This document shows positions 1 to 8,285 of a stretch of 64,000 bases of DNA, one piece after another. This DNA is from Flavobacterium psychrotrophum (lineage in GTDB: Bacteria; Bacteroidota; Bacteroidia; Flavobacteriales; Flavobacteriaceae), in contig NZ_CP031557.1 of the NCBI RefSeq assembly GCF_003403075.1, positions 2,852,001 through 2,916,000 on the forward strand, in the 5' to 3' direction. The notes beneath the pieces were generated by a model, which saw only the letters and a list, made by a program, of their open reading frames with translations, was not told where the DNA came from and did no database searches. Positions within the stretch are counted from its first letter, which is position 1. Each line of letters begins with the position of its first letter. Made by a program: the position numbers and the translations under genes.

Positions 1-156
1 TTTCTCTACCAGCTTTTCAATCTGCGGAAGCGCTTTCTCAATAGCAAGCGGCACGGTTTTGTCTTCGTTGTTTATATTTTGCAATAACTCACTTACGGGC
101 ATTTTTTCAAGATGCTCGTATTTAGAAGATTGCTCTGTAGTACGTGTAAAAGCCAT
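1..156 (-). CDS. murQ: N-acetylmuramic acid 6-phosphate etherase, N-terminal part (cut by window edge)
   Basis: Only the first 52 codons are present; the ATG is at 154-156 and the gene runs off the left edge. The protein begins MAFTRTTEQSSKYEHLEKM and continues with LLQNINNEDKTVP, the characteristic N-terminus of MurQ. MurQ cleaves the lactyl ether of MurNAc-6-phosphate to give GlcNAc-6-phosphate during peptidoglycan recycling in the cytoplasm. It lies 9 bases downstream of the ZIP transporter gene on the same strand, so it is probably the last visible gene of a three-gene run (methyltransferase, ZIP, murQ). The SIS domain and catalytic residues are outside the window, so the call rests on the N-terminus alone. 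Confidence 0.85.
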   Translation of the reverse strand, partial: MAFTRTTEQSSKYEHLEKMPVSELLQNINNEDKTVPLAIEKALPQIEKLVEK

Positions 157-165
157 AATAAACCT

Positions 166-897
166 TTATATAATTTGCAGGCAAGATGCCAGGATAACGC
201 CCAGTATAATACTAAGCAGCTTGGCAAGGTTAAACTTGTGGTCTTCGCCACTTTCAAAAATAATGGTACTCGATATATGAAACAGAATACCTACCACTAT
301 AGCCGAAATATACGGGTAATATTCTTCTACACAGGTTAACTGGCCAGAAATTAATGTACCTAGTGGTGTCATAGCAGCAAATACCACCATAAACAGCATT
401 ACAGACCATTTATTAAGCCCTGAATTTATAAAAAATGCCGTAAGTATGATAGCTATGGGGAAATGGTGTATGCCTATGCCCCACGCCATTTCCGGGTGGT
501 GGCTTACCGGCATACCCTCAAGCAGTGCATGGATGCAAAGGCTTATGAACAGCAGCCAGGGCATACCGTGATTGTGCCCATGCCCGTGCACATGGCCGTG
601 CTCTGCACCTTTAGAAAAATATTCGAGTATGATCTGGAAGATGATACCTCCCATTATAAAAATACCCACAGTGTGGTTGTGCCCGTGCTCGTGGCCATGT
701 TCATGCCCTTCGTGCCCACCTGCGTGCAGGCTGGCTTCATACACTTCAGGCAGCAAGTGCAGTACCGTAAGCGCAAGCAGGAACGAACCACTAAAGGCCA
801 ACAGAAGCTTAAGGTTCTTTTTGTTTTTTGGCTTAAGCACCAGCGCGGCACCATAACCAATAAGCACAGAAAGCAGGGGAACTAAATATACTATCAT
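166..897 (-). CDS. ZIP family metal (zinc) transporter
   Basis: A 243-residue integral membrane protein with about seven or eight hydrophobic segments. Two histidine-rich loops are visible: GGHEGHEHGHEHGHNH near residues 60-75 and HGHVHGHGHNHG near 100-111. The helix HALLEGMPVSHH carries the H-x-x-x-E-G pattern of the ZIP metal site in the fourth membrane segment, and a second HHFP motif follows. ZIP proteins move Zn2+ or other divalent metals into the cytoplasm; the His loops probably bind or sense metal. The start lies 3 bases after the stop of the upstream methyltransferase gene, which indicates co-transcription. The exact metal and direction cannot be read from sequence. Confidence 0.85.
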   Translation of the reverse strand: MIVYLVPLLSVLIGYGAALVLKPKNKKNLKLLLAFSGSFLLALTVLHLLPEVYEASLHAGGHEGHEHGHEHGHNHTVGIFIMGGIIFQIILEYFSKGAEHGHVHGHGHNHGMPWLLFISLCIHALLEGMPVSHHPEMAWGIGIHHFPIAIILTAFFINSGLNKWSVMLFMVVFAAMTPLGTLISGQLTCVEEYYPYISAIVVGILFHISSTIIFESGEDHKFNLAKLLSIILGVILASCLQII

Positions 898-900
898 CTT

Positions 901-1635
901 TTATTTAAAGATCATTATTAAACGATCTGATTCGTGTTTATAAAATTTACGCAGGCGGTAATCGCCAAAAACATCCAACAGGTAAATACCGGCCTCCTCC
1001 ATCATCTGCTCAAAATCCGGCAGGGTAAGCGCCTGTACTTTTTCAACAAAATCATAGGTTTTTCCTTTATCGGTAAAATGTATTTCTTTTATAATATGAT
1101 TGTCTTCGACATACCTCTTTAAATGAAACTCAATACCATCTACTACCTTTATTTCCTGTGGCACCAGATTTTCTATAACGCGGTGCACATTCATAAAGTC
1201 AATTACTGCAAAACCATATTCGCTAAGGCTTTCGCAAATGGCCTTGAGCGTACGGATGTTATCTGAATCGTGTTCAAAATAGCCAAAACTGGTAAACAGG
1301 TTAAAAATCGCGTCATATTTTGTTGGAAACGGGTCACGCATATCATGCACCATAAAGTGCAGGCTTTCGTTACTGCATTTACTTGCTTCGCGAATGCTGT
1401 TTTCGCTCAGGTCGGCTCCGGTAACGTCATAACCCAGTTGGTTCAGGTAAATGGAATGGCGGCCTTTTCCGCAGGCAAGGTCGAGTATTTTGGCATCATC
1501 CGGCAGGTTAAGATATCCGGTAAGGTTATCCATAAAAAGCTGTGCCTCGTGGTAGTCGCGATCTTTATATAGTATGTGGTAGTAAGGGGTATCAAACCAC
1601 GACGCATACCAGGTATCTTCTTGGTCCTGTTGCAT
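901..1635 (-). CDS. class I SAM-dependent methyltransferase
   Basis: A 244-residue soluble protein with the Rossmann-type SAM fold. Motif I is ILDLACGKGRHS, followed by an acidic strand end (VTGADLS) and motif IV-like DAIFNLFTSFGYF. The N-terminal segment (DTPYYHILYKDRDYHEA) is typical of a widespread Bacteroidota small-molecule methyltransferase group whose substrate is not known. It is the first gene of the minus-strand run leading to the ZIP transporter and murQ. An exact TAnnTTTG promoter box lies 20 bases upstream of the ATG. I cannot name a substrate. Confidence 0.8.
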   Translation of the reverse strand: MQQDQEDTWYASWFDTPYYHILYKDRDYHEAQLFMDNLTGYLNLPDDAKILDLACGKGRHSIYLNQLGYDVTGADLSENSIREASKCSNESLHFMVHDMRDPFPTKYDAIFNLFTSFGYFEHDSDNIRTLKAICESLSEYGFAVIDFMNVHRVIENLVPQEIKVVDGIEFHLKRYVEDNHIIKEIHFTDKGKTYDFVEKVQALTLPDFEQMMEEAGIYLLDVFGDYRLRKFYKHESDRLIMIFK

Positions 1636-1654
1636 AGTTTATAAAATGTACCTG

Positions 1655-1662
1655 CAAATTTA
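1655..1662 (-). promoter_or_regulatory. putative Bacteroidota -7 box (TAAATTTG)
   Basis: Exact match on the minus strand to TAnnTTTG, 20 bases before the methyltransferase ATG at 1635. No clear -33 TTG at ideal spacing was seen. Confidence 0.45.
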
Positions 1663-1818
1663 CGCTATTAGGCGAATATAGGGACTGGTTTTCAGTAAAA
1701 ATTATAGTTATCATAAAAGGCACCAGTATTATATTTAACAGGAATTTAATTGCCAACAACTTAATTATTGCTAACTTTATATAGTTACAAACACACATTA
1801 TTCTTAAACACAATAACC

Positions 1819-2304
1819 ATGGAACAGCAAATTGCGATTTACGATTCGCACAAAAAAGCAGTAGAAGCACTAAAGACATTAAAAGCACATGATTTCCCGT
1901 TAAGCGATGTATCTATAATAGGAAAAGCAGGCATAGACAACGAACACCTGCATCTTGACGAAACAGACAAGGCAACTAACGTTCCTGCTTATATAGGGCT
2001 GGGTGCCGGTACAGTAGTAGGGTTACTTACAGGAATAGGCGTATTTGCCATACCCGGCTTTGGTGTATTGTATGGCGCCGGAGCTCTTGTGGGCGCGTTT
2101 GCCGGTGTAGAGGTTGGTGCCATAGGTGGTGGTTTTGTATCGGTACTTGCTAAGTACTTTACTAAAGATGACCATATAGAAAATATTAAAGACCATATCG
2201 AGGCCGGCAAATTTGCCCTTGTGGTAGCCGGTGATAAAGAAGATATCGAAAAAGCAAAAGAGATTTTACATACCGATGCACTGCACACGCATTACTACGG
2301 TTAA
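1819..2304 (+). CDS. general stress protein 17M-like / YflT-type small protein
   Basis: 161 residues from the ATG at 1819 (MEQQIAIYDSHKKAVEA); an in-frame extension back to 1768 is possible but lacks family character. Residues 1-60 form an alpha/beta domain of the type found in Bacillus YflT/GSP17M stress proteins. It is followed by a glycine- and alanine-rich hydrophobic stretch (about residues 55-110, including GLGAGTVVGLLTGIGVFAIP) that probably makes a glycine-zipper membrane hairpin, then a second short alpha/beta segment (FALVVAGDKEDIEKAKEIL) and a His-rich end. Function is unknown beyond a stress association in the family. It stands alone, divergent from the methyltransferase run, and ends in a clear terminator. 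Confidence 0.6.
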   Translation: MEQQIAIYDSHKKAVEALKTLKAHDFPLSDVSIIGKAGIDNEHLHLDETDKATNVPAYIGLGAGTVVGLLTGIGVFAIPGFGVLYGAGALVGAFAGVEVGAIGGGFVSVLAKYFTKDDHIENIKDHIEAGKFALVVAGDKEDIEKAKEILHTDALHTHYYG

Positions 2305-2326
2305 GATATGATACCCTTCTGATGAG

Positions 2327-2357
2327 AGCCTGTTTACATTGTAAGCGGGCTTTTTTA
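2327..2357 (+). terminator. Rho-independent terminator after the stress-type gene
   Basis: An 11-bp stem (AGCCTGTTTAC / GTAAGCGGGCT, two G-U pairs) with loop ATT is followed by a six-T run. Confidence 0.7.
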
Positions 2358-2389
2358 TTTCAGCAACCCGTCCCCAATAAATTTTAATG

Positions 2390-2397
2390 TACTTTTG
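2390..2397 (+). promoter_or_regulatory. putative Bacteroidota -7 box (TACTTTTG)
   Basis: Exact TAnnTTTG match 22 bases before the ATG of the RlmL-like gene at 2419. The -33 element is not obvious. Confidence 0.5.
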
Positions 2398-2418
2398 CAA
2401 CGATAATTACAACGGTTA

Positions 2419-3585
2419 ATGGAGAATTTTAAGATGATCGCCAAAACACTTTTTGGCTTTGAAGAAATATTAGCAAAAGAACTGCACCAGCTGGGCGCAC
2501 AAAACGTAGAACCCGGCGTGCGCATGGTAAGCTTTGTGGGCGATAAAGGTTTTATGTACAAGGCAAACATAGCGTTGCGCACTGCCCTTAAAATACTAAA
2601 GCCCATACACGGTTTTAGGGCTTATAACGAGCTTAGCCTTTATAAAGGTGTACAAAGCGTAGACTGGAGCCAGTACCTTAATGCTAACCAAACCTTTGTG
2701 GTAGACGTTACCCTGCACAGCGAGCAGTTTAACCACTCGCAGTTTGTAGCGCTTAAAACCAAAGATGCCATTGTAGACCAGTTTCGCGATAAATTTGGCA
2801 AACGCCCAAGTATTGACAAAGACTATCCGGATGTACGCATTAACCTGCATATTTTTAACGACCAGTGCAGCCTCTCTCTTGATAGCAGCGGCGACTCATT
2901 ACACCACCGTGGTTACCGCAGCGCTACTAACATTGCCCCTATTAACGAGGTACTTGCCGCAGGGATGCTGTTACTAAGCGGATGGGATGGCCAGGGCGAT
3001 TTTCTTGATCCTATGTGTGGTAGTGGTACCATACTTGCCGAAGCTGCCATGATAGCCTGTAACATACCTGCAAACATAAACCGTAAGGAGTTTGCCTTTG
3101 AAAAATGGAACGACTGGGACAATGACCTGTTTGATAAAATTACTGATTCGCTACTGGGTAAAGTCCGTGAATTTCATTACAGCATAAAAGGGTATGACAA
3201 AGCGCCATCGGCTGTTGAAAAAGCGAAAGACAATATGCGCAATGCTAACCTTGAAGAATATATAACCATAAGCCGCGAAAACTTTTTTGACACCAATAAA
3301 GAAACGCGTGGCCCACTCCACATGGTATTTAACCCGCCCTACGGCGAAAGGCTGGATATAGACCTGGAGCGTTTTTACCGTGAAATAGGCGATACCTTAA
3401 AACAGGGCTATGAAAACACAAATGCCTGGTTTATTACCGGTAATCTTGAAGCCCTTAAGTTTGTAGGCCTAAGGCCATCGCGCAAAATAAAACTGTTTAA
3501 CGGTAAGCTTGAAGCACGCCTGGTAAAATACGAAATGTATGAAGGCAGCAAGAAAGCAAAATTTCAGGAACGTAACGAGGAGTAA
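2419..3585 (+). CDS. THUMP domain class I SAM-dependent RNA methyltransferase (RlmL/YpsC family)
   Basis: 388 residues. The N-terminal half (MIAKTLFGFEEILAKEL and onward) is the ferredoxin-like plus THUMP RNA-binding region seen in RlmL and YpsC. The C-terminal half is the methyltransferase, with motif I DPMCGSGTILAEAA near residue 195-208 and the catalytic NPPYGER near 302-308, typical of N2-guanine or N6-adenine RNA methylation. The likely role is 23S rRNA m2G2445-type modification; the E. coli RlmL C-terminal RlmK domain is absent, so this is the short YpsC-like form. Monocistronic, with its own promoter box upstream. Confidence 0.85.
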   Translation: MENFKMIAKTLFGFEEILAKELHQLGAQNVEPGVRMVSFVGDKGFMYKANIALRTALKILKPIHGFRAYNELSLYKGVQSVDWSQYLNANQTFVVDVTLHSEQFNHSQFVALKTKDAIVDQFRDKFGKRPSIDKDYPDVRINLHIFNDQCSLSLDSSGDSLHHRGYRSATNIAPINEVLAAGMLLLSGWDGQGDFLDPMCGSGTILAEAAMIACNIPANINRKEFAFEKWNDWDNDLFDKITDSLLGKVREFHYSIKGYDKAPSAVEKAKDNMRNANLEEYITISRENFFDTNKETRGPLHMVFNPPYGERLDIDLERFYREIGDTLKQGYENTNAWFITGNLEALKFVGLRPSRKIKLFNGKLEARLVKYEMYEGSKKAKFQERNEE

Positions 3586-3596
3586 TTAGTATTCAT

Positions 3597-3621
3597 GTAG
3601 AGACGCATTGCATGCGTCTCC
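3597..3621. repeat. palindromic dispersed repeat, copy 1 (GAGACGCAT/ATGCGTCTC)
   Basis: A 25-base unit, GTAGAGACGCATTGCATGCG then TCTCC, made of two 9-base arms around TGC. The same 25 bases occur in reverse complement at 8261-8285 and, with a small internal duplication, at 8186-8214. Confidence 0.8.
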
Positions 3622-3671
3622 CAATAGATTTCACATAAGATTTAGCCCGCTTTAACTGAGTGAAGCTAGCC

Positions 3672-3688
3672 CCTCTCCTTTGGAGAGG
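3672..3688. repeat. short palindrome CCTCTCC-TTT-GGAGAGG
   Basis: A perfect 7-base inverted repeat with a three-base loop in the rlmL-pit convergent gap. It resembles a CCCCTCTCC...GGAGAGG intergenic motif common in flavobacterial genomes (from memory, not searched). Confidence 0.5.
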
Positions 3689-3705
3689 TTGGAGTGAGGC
3701 AAAAA

Positions 3706-3736
3706 AAAGCCCGGAAGATTACACTTTCCGGGCTTT
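3706..3736. terminator. bidirectional terminator between the RlmL-like gene and the pit gene
   Basis: AAAGCCCGGAA / TTCCGGGCTTT stem of 11 bp with a 9-base loop. It has a T-rich tract on the plus side and an eight-A run on the other, so it can end both convergent transcripts. Confidence 0.85.
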
Positions 3737-3805
3737 ATATTTTATTTCGTTTCAGTAGTCCTTGTCTTTTCTGCTTTATGATCTGATAACTTTCGAATAA
3801 AGGGA

Positions 3806-4864
3806 CTATTTTGTAAATAGCGTAATTACATAATACATTATTGCAGCAATAACAGCCGATACCGGTATGGTAAGCACCCATGCCCATAACAGGCTTATCG
3901 TTACACCCCATCGTACAGCAGATACCCTTTTTGTTACCCCTACCCCGATAATAGAACCGGTAATGGTATGTGTGGTAGAAACCGGAATACCTAAATGCTC
4001 AGCAGTATATAATGTAATAGCACCGGCAGTTTCTGCAGCCACGCCCTCAAGAGATGTAACTTTGGTAATTTTAGTACCCATGGTTTTAACAATTTTCCAG
4101 CCACCGCTCATAGTACCCAGGCCTATCATCATAAAACTCGCAATAGGCACCCAGTACCAGTGGCTTACAAAGTATTTAAACGGGTCTTCAGCCGCCATAT
4201 AATTAGCATCTATCTGGATATGAGTATGATAATAAATAACCGCTGCACCTATAATACCCATTACTTTTTGAGCATCGTTAGCACCATGCCCAAGGCTAAA
4301 TAGTGCTGACGAAACCAACTGAAGTCGACGGAACCACTTGTCTGCCTTTGATGGCATTACGTTCCGGCAAATATTCATAATGAGTATCGTTATAAAATAA
4401 GCTACAATAAGTCCAATAACCGGCGCAAGAAATATAAAGGCGATGATTAACCATACTTTATTTTCTACAACACTAGATAAATCGCCGTCAACCTGTATGG
4501 CATGCGCTACCGCAGCACCTACAAACCCACCAATAAGCGTATGCGATGATGATGATGGTATACCCAGTTTCCAGGTAAGGAGATTCCAGGTTACGGCAGC
4601 AATAAGGCCCGCAAGTATTACCTCAAGGGTAATAAAATCAGGGTTAACACTTTTTGCAATAGTATTACCTATTTTAAACTCCCCTATCCAGTACCTTGAA
4701 ATAAAGTAAGCCAGGAAGTTAAAAAAAGCAGCCCACAGTACCGCCTGAAAAGGCGTAAGTACTTTAGTTGCAACAATAGTCGCTATAGAGTTTGCTGCAT
4801 CATGAAAACCATTGATGAAGTCAAAAATAAGCGCAAGCACAATAATAACTACAAGTAAAGTCAT
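3806..4864 (-). CDS. inorganic phosphate transporter, PiT family
   Basis: 352 residues, about ten membrane helices. The N-terminal PiT signature FDFINGFHDAANSIAT and its internal repeat partner LGHGANDAQKVMGIIG are both present, as expected for the duplicated fold; SSSSHTLIGG and STTHTITGS are the paired re-entrant loops. PiT proteins import phosphate (often as a metal-phosphate complex) with H+ or Na+. The gene follows the DUF47 gene with 21 bases between them, the usual arrangement for a PiT transporter and its accessory regulator. Confidence 0.92.
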   Translation of the reverse strand: MTLLVVIIVLALIFDFINGFHDAANSIATIVATKVLTPFQAVLWAAFFNFLAYFISRYWIGEFKIGNTIAKSVNPDFITLEVILAGLIAAVTWNLLTWKLGIPSSSSHTLIGGFVGAAVAHAIQVDGDLSSVVENKVWLIIAFIFLAPVIGLIVAYFITILIMNICRNVMPSKADKWFRRLQLVSSALFSLGHGANDAQKVMGIIGAAVIYYHTHIQIDANYMAAEDPFKYFVSHWYWVPIASFMMIGLGTMSGGWKIVKTMGTKITKVTSLEGVAAETAGAITLYTAEHLGIPVSTTHTITGSIIGVGVTKRVSAVRWGVTISLLWAWVLTIPVSAVIAAIMYYVITLFTK

Positions 4865-4885
4865 AAAACGGTGTAAAGAATTGTG

Positions 4886-5530
4886 TTATGAGTGCTTAAC
4901 AGCAATCGTTTCAAGCACGTTTGCTACTCCCTTACATTTATCTGAAGCCGTTTCAAGGGCAGAAAGCACCTCTTTGTACTTGATAATGTTTTTCACATCC
5001 GTTTCATTTTCAAAAATATCGGCAACAGCCTTATCAAAAACGTTATCTGATTTGTTTTCAAGCTTATTTAGCTTTTTACAGATATCAGCAATGTTTTGAA
5101 GGTTCTTCATATCCTTAAGGTCTGCCACAGCCATTTGAATAAGCTGCGCACTCTCTAGGGTTATCTCAGTCATCTTACGGATACTCTTGGTAATTTTCTC
5201 TACCTGGTAAAGCCTCATACGGCTTGCAGCCCCATAAAGGTAATCAGCAACGTTATCCATAGCTGTAATAAGCGCGTGTACATCTTCGCGGTCAAACGGT
5301 GTAAGAAAGTTACGGCTAAGCTCCAGGTTCATTGTATGGGTAATATCTTCGATAATTGCTTCATACTCTTCCACTTTTTTGAAAAGCGCTTCGCGCTCTG
5401 CTTTTGGAAGATTAACGGCTTCGTGTAATGTTTGAGCCAGAAAAACAAGGTTTTGCGCAGCTTGTTCAAACAATGGGAAGAATTTTTTGTCTTTAGGAAC
5501 CAGAAACTGGAAGATACTATTTATAGACAT
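4886..5530 (-). CDS. DUF47 (PhoU-like) Pit accessory protein
   Basis: 214 residues, almost entirely helical, matching the DUF47/YkaA family related to PhoU. It begins with FQFLVPKDKKFFPLFEQAA, the family N-terminus, and contains DREDVHALITAMDNVADYLYG, a likely metal- or partner-binding helix pair. Members are cytoplasmic and are thought to regulate the adjacent PiT transporter; that role is known from the family and only inferred here. First gene of the two-gene unit, with an exact -7 box 21 bases upstream. Confidence 0.88.
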   Translation of the reverse strand: MSINSIFQFLVPKDKKFFPLFEQAAQNLVFLAQTLHEAVNLPKAEREALFKKVEEYEAIIEDITHTMNLELSRNFLTPFDREDVHALITAMDNVADYLYGAASRMRLYQVEKITKSIRKMTEITLESAQLIQMAVADLKDMKNLQNIADICKKLNKLENKSDNVFDKAVADIFENETDVKNIIKYKEVLSALETASDKCKGVANVLETIAVKHS

Positions 5531-5550
5531 TTACGTGTTTTTTAATGCCG

Positions 5551-5558
5551 CAAATGTA
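5551..5558 (-). promoter_or_regulatory. putative Bacteroidota -7 box (TACATTTG) for DUF47-pit
   Basis: Exact TAnnTTTG match on the minus strand, 21 bases before the ATG at 5530. Confidence 0.5.
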
Positions 5559-5724
5559 GGATGCTTATGTTAAGAAATCATTAACTAATCATAAACATGA
5601 GGTTACTAATGTTAAGAGCCGATTTTAGTAAATTTTACAGACCTTTTAAAAATTTATTTTATTTCCAAAGAAATTCATATTTTAGCAACAACAAACACTC
5701 ATTTTTTTAATAATACCCAAATTT

Positions 5725-7353
5725 ATGGATATTAATTTCAATAAAAACGAAGATCACAACAGGCTGCTTCTTTCGGCATTAAAGCAAAAACTGGCGAAAG
5801 TTTATGTAGGCGGAGGCGAAAAACGCATCGAAAAACTTCATTCAGAAGGTAAACTTACAGCACGCGAACGTGTTGACTATTTACTTGACAAAGATAGCAA
5901 AAGTATAGAGATAGCCGCTTTTGCCGGAGACGGTATGTATGCCGAACATGGAGGCTGCCCCGGTGGCGGCGTAGTAGTGGTTATGGGATACGTTTCTGGC
6001 AAGCAATGCATTGTTGTGGCTAATGATGCTACGGTAAAGGCTGGTGCGTGGTTTCCTATTACAGGTAAGAAAAACCTACGTGCCCAGGAAATTGCCATGG
6101 AAAACCGCCTGCCTATTATTTACCTTGTAGACAGTGCCGGCGTATACCTACCCTTGCAGGATGAAATTTTTCCTGATAAAGAACACTTTGGGCGCATCTT
6201 CCGTAATAATGCCATAATGAGCAGTATGGGCATTACCCAGATTGCTGCCGTTATGGGTAGCTGTGTGGCAGGCGGTGCCTACCTTCCTATTATGAGCGAT
6301 GAAGCGCTGATTGTTGACAAAACGGGAAGCATCTTTTTAGCAGGAAGTTATTTAGTTAAAGCCGCTATTGGCGAAAGCATCGATAACGAAACTCTGGGCG
6401 GAGCTACCACGCACTGCGAAATATCGGGTGTTACTGATTATAAAGCTAAGGACGACCGTGATGCTTTAGACCGCATTCGCAGTATTGTTAGTAAAATAGG
6501 AGATTACACACCTGCCGGATTTAATCGCATTGCTGCTGCAAAGCCAGCTCTTGACCCTAAAGAAATATATGGTATACTACCTAAACTGCGTAATGAGCAG
6601 TATGATATGATGGAAATCATCAAACGCTTGGTAGACAATTCTGAAATAGATGAATACAAAGCAGGCTACGGACAGACTATTATTACCGGCTATGCCCGCA
6701 TACAGGGCTGGGCTGTGGGTATTGTTGCTAACCAGCGCAAGGTGGTTAAAAGTAAAAAAGGTGAAATGCAGTTTGGCGGTGTTATTTATTCTGACAGTGC
6801 TGATAAGGCCACACGCTTTATAGCCAACTGTAACCAAAAGAAAATCCCTTTGGTTTTCTTACAGGACGTAACCGGATTTATGGTGGGATCTAAATCAGAA
6901 CACGGTGGTATTATTAAAGATGGCGCCAAAATGGTTAACGCCGTAAGTAATTCTGTCGTACCTAAATTCACGATCGTAATAGGAAACAGTTATGGCGCGG
7001 GCAACTATGCCATGTGCGGCAAGGCCTATGACCCCCGACTCATAGCTGCCTGGCCTAGTGCTGAACTGGCTGTTATGGGTGGCACTCAGGCTGCAAAAGT
7101 ACTATTGCAAATAGAAGCCAGTTCGCTAAAAGCCCGTGGTGAGGAACTAACCCCTGAAAAAGAAGCCGAACTGTTCGATAAGATAAAAGCAAAATATGAT
7201 GCTCAGGTATCTCCTTACTATGCCGCTGCCCGCCTTTGGACAGATGGCATCATCGACCCGCTTGATACCCGCACCTGGATAAGTATGGGTATTGAAGCGG
7301 CTAACCATGCCCCGATTGAGAAACAATTCAATTTAGGTGTGATACAGGTGTAA
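5725..7353 (+). CDS. acyl-CoA carboxylase carboxyltransferase (beta) subunit, methylcrotonyl-CoA carboxylase-like
   Basis: 542 residues, normal length for the biotin-dependent carboxyltransferase family, with the N- and C-terminal crotonase-like halves. VDSAGVYLPLQDEIFPDKEH and AAVMGSCVAGGAYLP resemble the methylcrotonyl-CoA carboxylase beta branch more than propionyl-CoA carboxylase; GNSYGAGNYAMCGKAYDPR is the second oxyanion-hole region. It transfers CO2 from carboxybiotin to an acyl-CoA, probably in leucine or branched-chain breakdown. No biotin carboxylase or BCCP gene is in the window, so the partner subunit must be elsewhere. Confidence 0.85.
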   Translation: MDINFNKNEDHNRLLLSALKQKLAKVYVGGGEKRIEKLHSEGKLTARERVDYLLDKDSKSIEIAAFAGDGMYAEHGGCPGGGVVVVMGYVSGKQCIVVANDATVKAGAWFPITGKKNLRAQEIAMENRLPIIYLVDSAGVYLPLQDEIFPDKEHFGRIFRNNAIMSSMGITQIAAVMGSCVAGGAYLPIMSDEALIVDKTGSIFLAGSYLVKAAIGESIDNETLGGATTHCEISGVTDYKAKDDRDALDRIRSIVSKIGDYTPAGFNRIAAAKPALDPKEIYGILPKLRNEQYDMMEIIKRLVDNSEIDEYKAGYGQTIITGYARIQGWAVGIVANQRKVVKSKKGEMQFGGVIYSDSADKATRFIANCNQKKIPLVFLQDVTGFMVGSKSEHGGIIKDGAKMVNAVSNSVVPKFTIVIGNSYGAGNYAMCGKAYDPRLIAAWPSAELAVMGGTQAAKVLLQIEASSLKARGEELTPEKEAELFDKIKAKYDAQVSPYYAAARLWTDGIIDPLDTRTWISMGIEAANHAPIEKQFNLGVIQV

Positions 7354-7374
7354 TTTCATACACATTATAAAACT

Positions 7375-7420
7375 AAAGAGCCGCTTACTGATTACAGTAA
7401 AGCGGCTCTTTTATATTTTT
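7375..7420. terminator. terminator between carboxylase gene and kdsB (convergent)
   Basis: AAAGAGCCGCTT-ACTG pairs with CAGT-AAAGCGGCTCTTT with one bulged base and loop ATTA. The T-rich tail on the plus side and the A-rich flank on the other suggest bidirectional use. Confidence 0.8.
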
Positions 7421-7438
7421 TTGACTTTAGCCTCTCGA

Positions 7439-8167
7439 CTAGCCTATCATTTTCCTTGCCTTTTCCAAATCTTCAGGTGTATCAATACCAATACCTACAT
7501 GGCTCGTTTGCACCATTTTTATTTTTTTGCCGTACTCTAAATAACGTAGTTGCTCCAGTTTTTCAGAAGCTTCCAGCTTTTGCATCGGCAGGTTATAGAA
7601 ATCCATCAGCGCATGCTTACGGAACGCGTAGATACCTATGTGCTTCATGTACTTTACTCCTGCCTCCTTATCCCGTGGGTACGGAATTACCGAGCGTGAA
7701 AAGTACAGCGCGAAATTCTTTTGGTCGGTAATTACCTTAACGTTGTTTGGATTTTCGATATCCTCCCAGTCGGTTATGTGCATCATTAGAGAAGCAAGAT
7801 CTACCTCACGGGCTATGTCTCCTTTAAATACCTCCAGAACATCTGCAAGTGGCTCTTTATTGATAAAAGGTTCATCGCCCTGCACATTTACAACCACATC
7901 TACATCCATGTGCTCTACAGCTTCGGCAATACGGTCAGAGCCACTTTCGTGTTCCTTAACACTCATAATGGCCTTGCCACCGTTGGCTACAATTTCGTTG
8001 TAAATAATATCAGAATCAGTTACCACAAACACATCGTCAAAAAGGCCTGTGCCAAGGGCTGCCTGATAGGTTCTGGTTATTACGGTTTTTCCGCCAAGAT
8101 CCTGCATTAGTTTTGCAGGGAAACGGGTACTTGCATATCGTGCGGGTATTACGGCTATTATTTTCAT
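7439..8167 (-). CDS. kdsB: 3-deoxy-manno-octulosonate cytidylyltransferase
   Basis: 242 residues from the ATG at 8167 ([19 protein letters not shown]); the open frame extends to 8233 but the family start is clearly at 8167. The nucleotide-binding N-terminus, [11 protein letters not shown], and [12 protein letters not shown] near the C-terminus are all KdsB hallmarks. The enzyme activates Kdo as CMP-Kdo for the LPS inner core in the cytoplasm. The gene is downstream of the RecD-like helicase gene, separated by a palindromic repeat element of about 100 bases that lies right up against the start region. Confidence 0.95.
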   Translation of the reverse strand: MKIIAVIPARYASTRFPAKLMQDLGGKTVITRTYQAALGTGLFDDVFVVTDSDIIYNEIVANGGKAIMSVKEHESGSDRIAEAVEHMDVDVVVNVQGDEPFINKEPLADVLEVFKGDIAREVDLASLMMHITDWEDIENPNNVKVITDQKNFALYFSRSVIPYPRDKEAGVKYMKHIGIYAFRKHALMDFYNLPMQKLEASEKLEQLRYLEYGKKIKMVQTSHVGIGIDTPEDLEKARKMIG

Positions 8168-8185
8168 GGTTTTGTCATTTTCTCT

Positions 8186-8285
8186 GTAGAGACGCATTGC
8201 ATGGCATGCGTCTCTTATTATAAAAACGCACAACTGCGTCCTAAATTTTATTTAATTACGGGAGACGCATGCAATGCGTCTCTAC
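8186..8285. repeat. MITE-like or REP-doublet element with terminal palindromes
   Basis: Two copies of the GAGACGCAT palindrome unit, at 8186-8214 (with an internal duplication) and 8261-8285 (reverse orientation), bound a 46-base core holding a small hairpin (ACGCA-CAAC-TGCGT). The right end contains the TAG stop of the helicase gene (8282-8284). The right unit is the exact reverse complement of 3597-3621. Confidence 0.65.
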
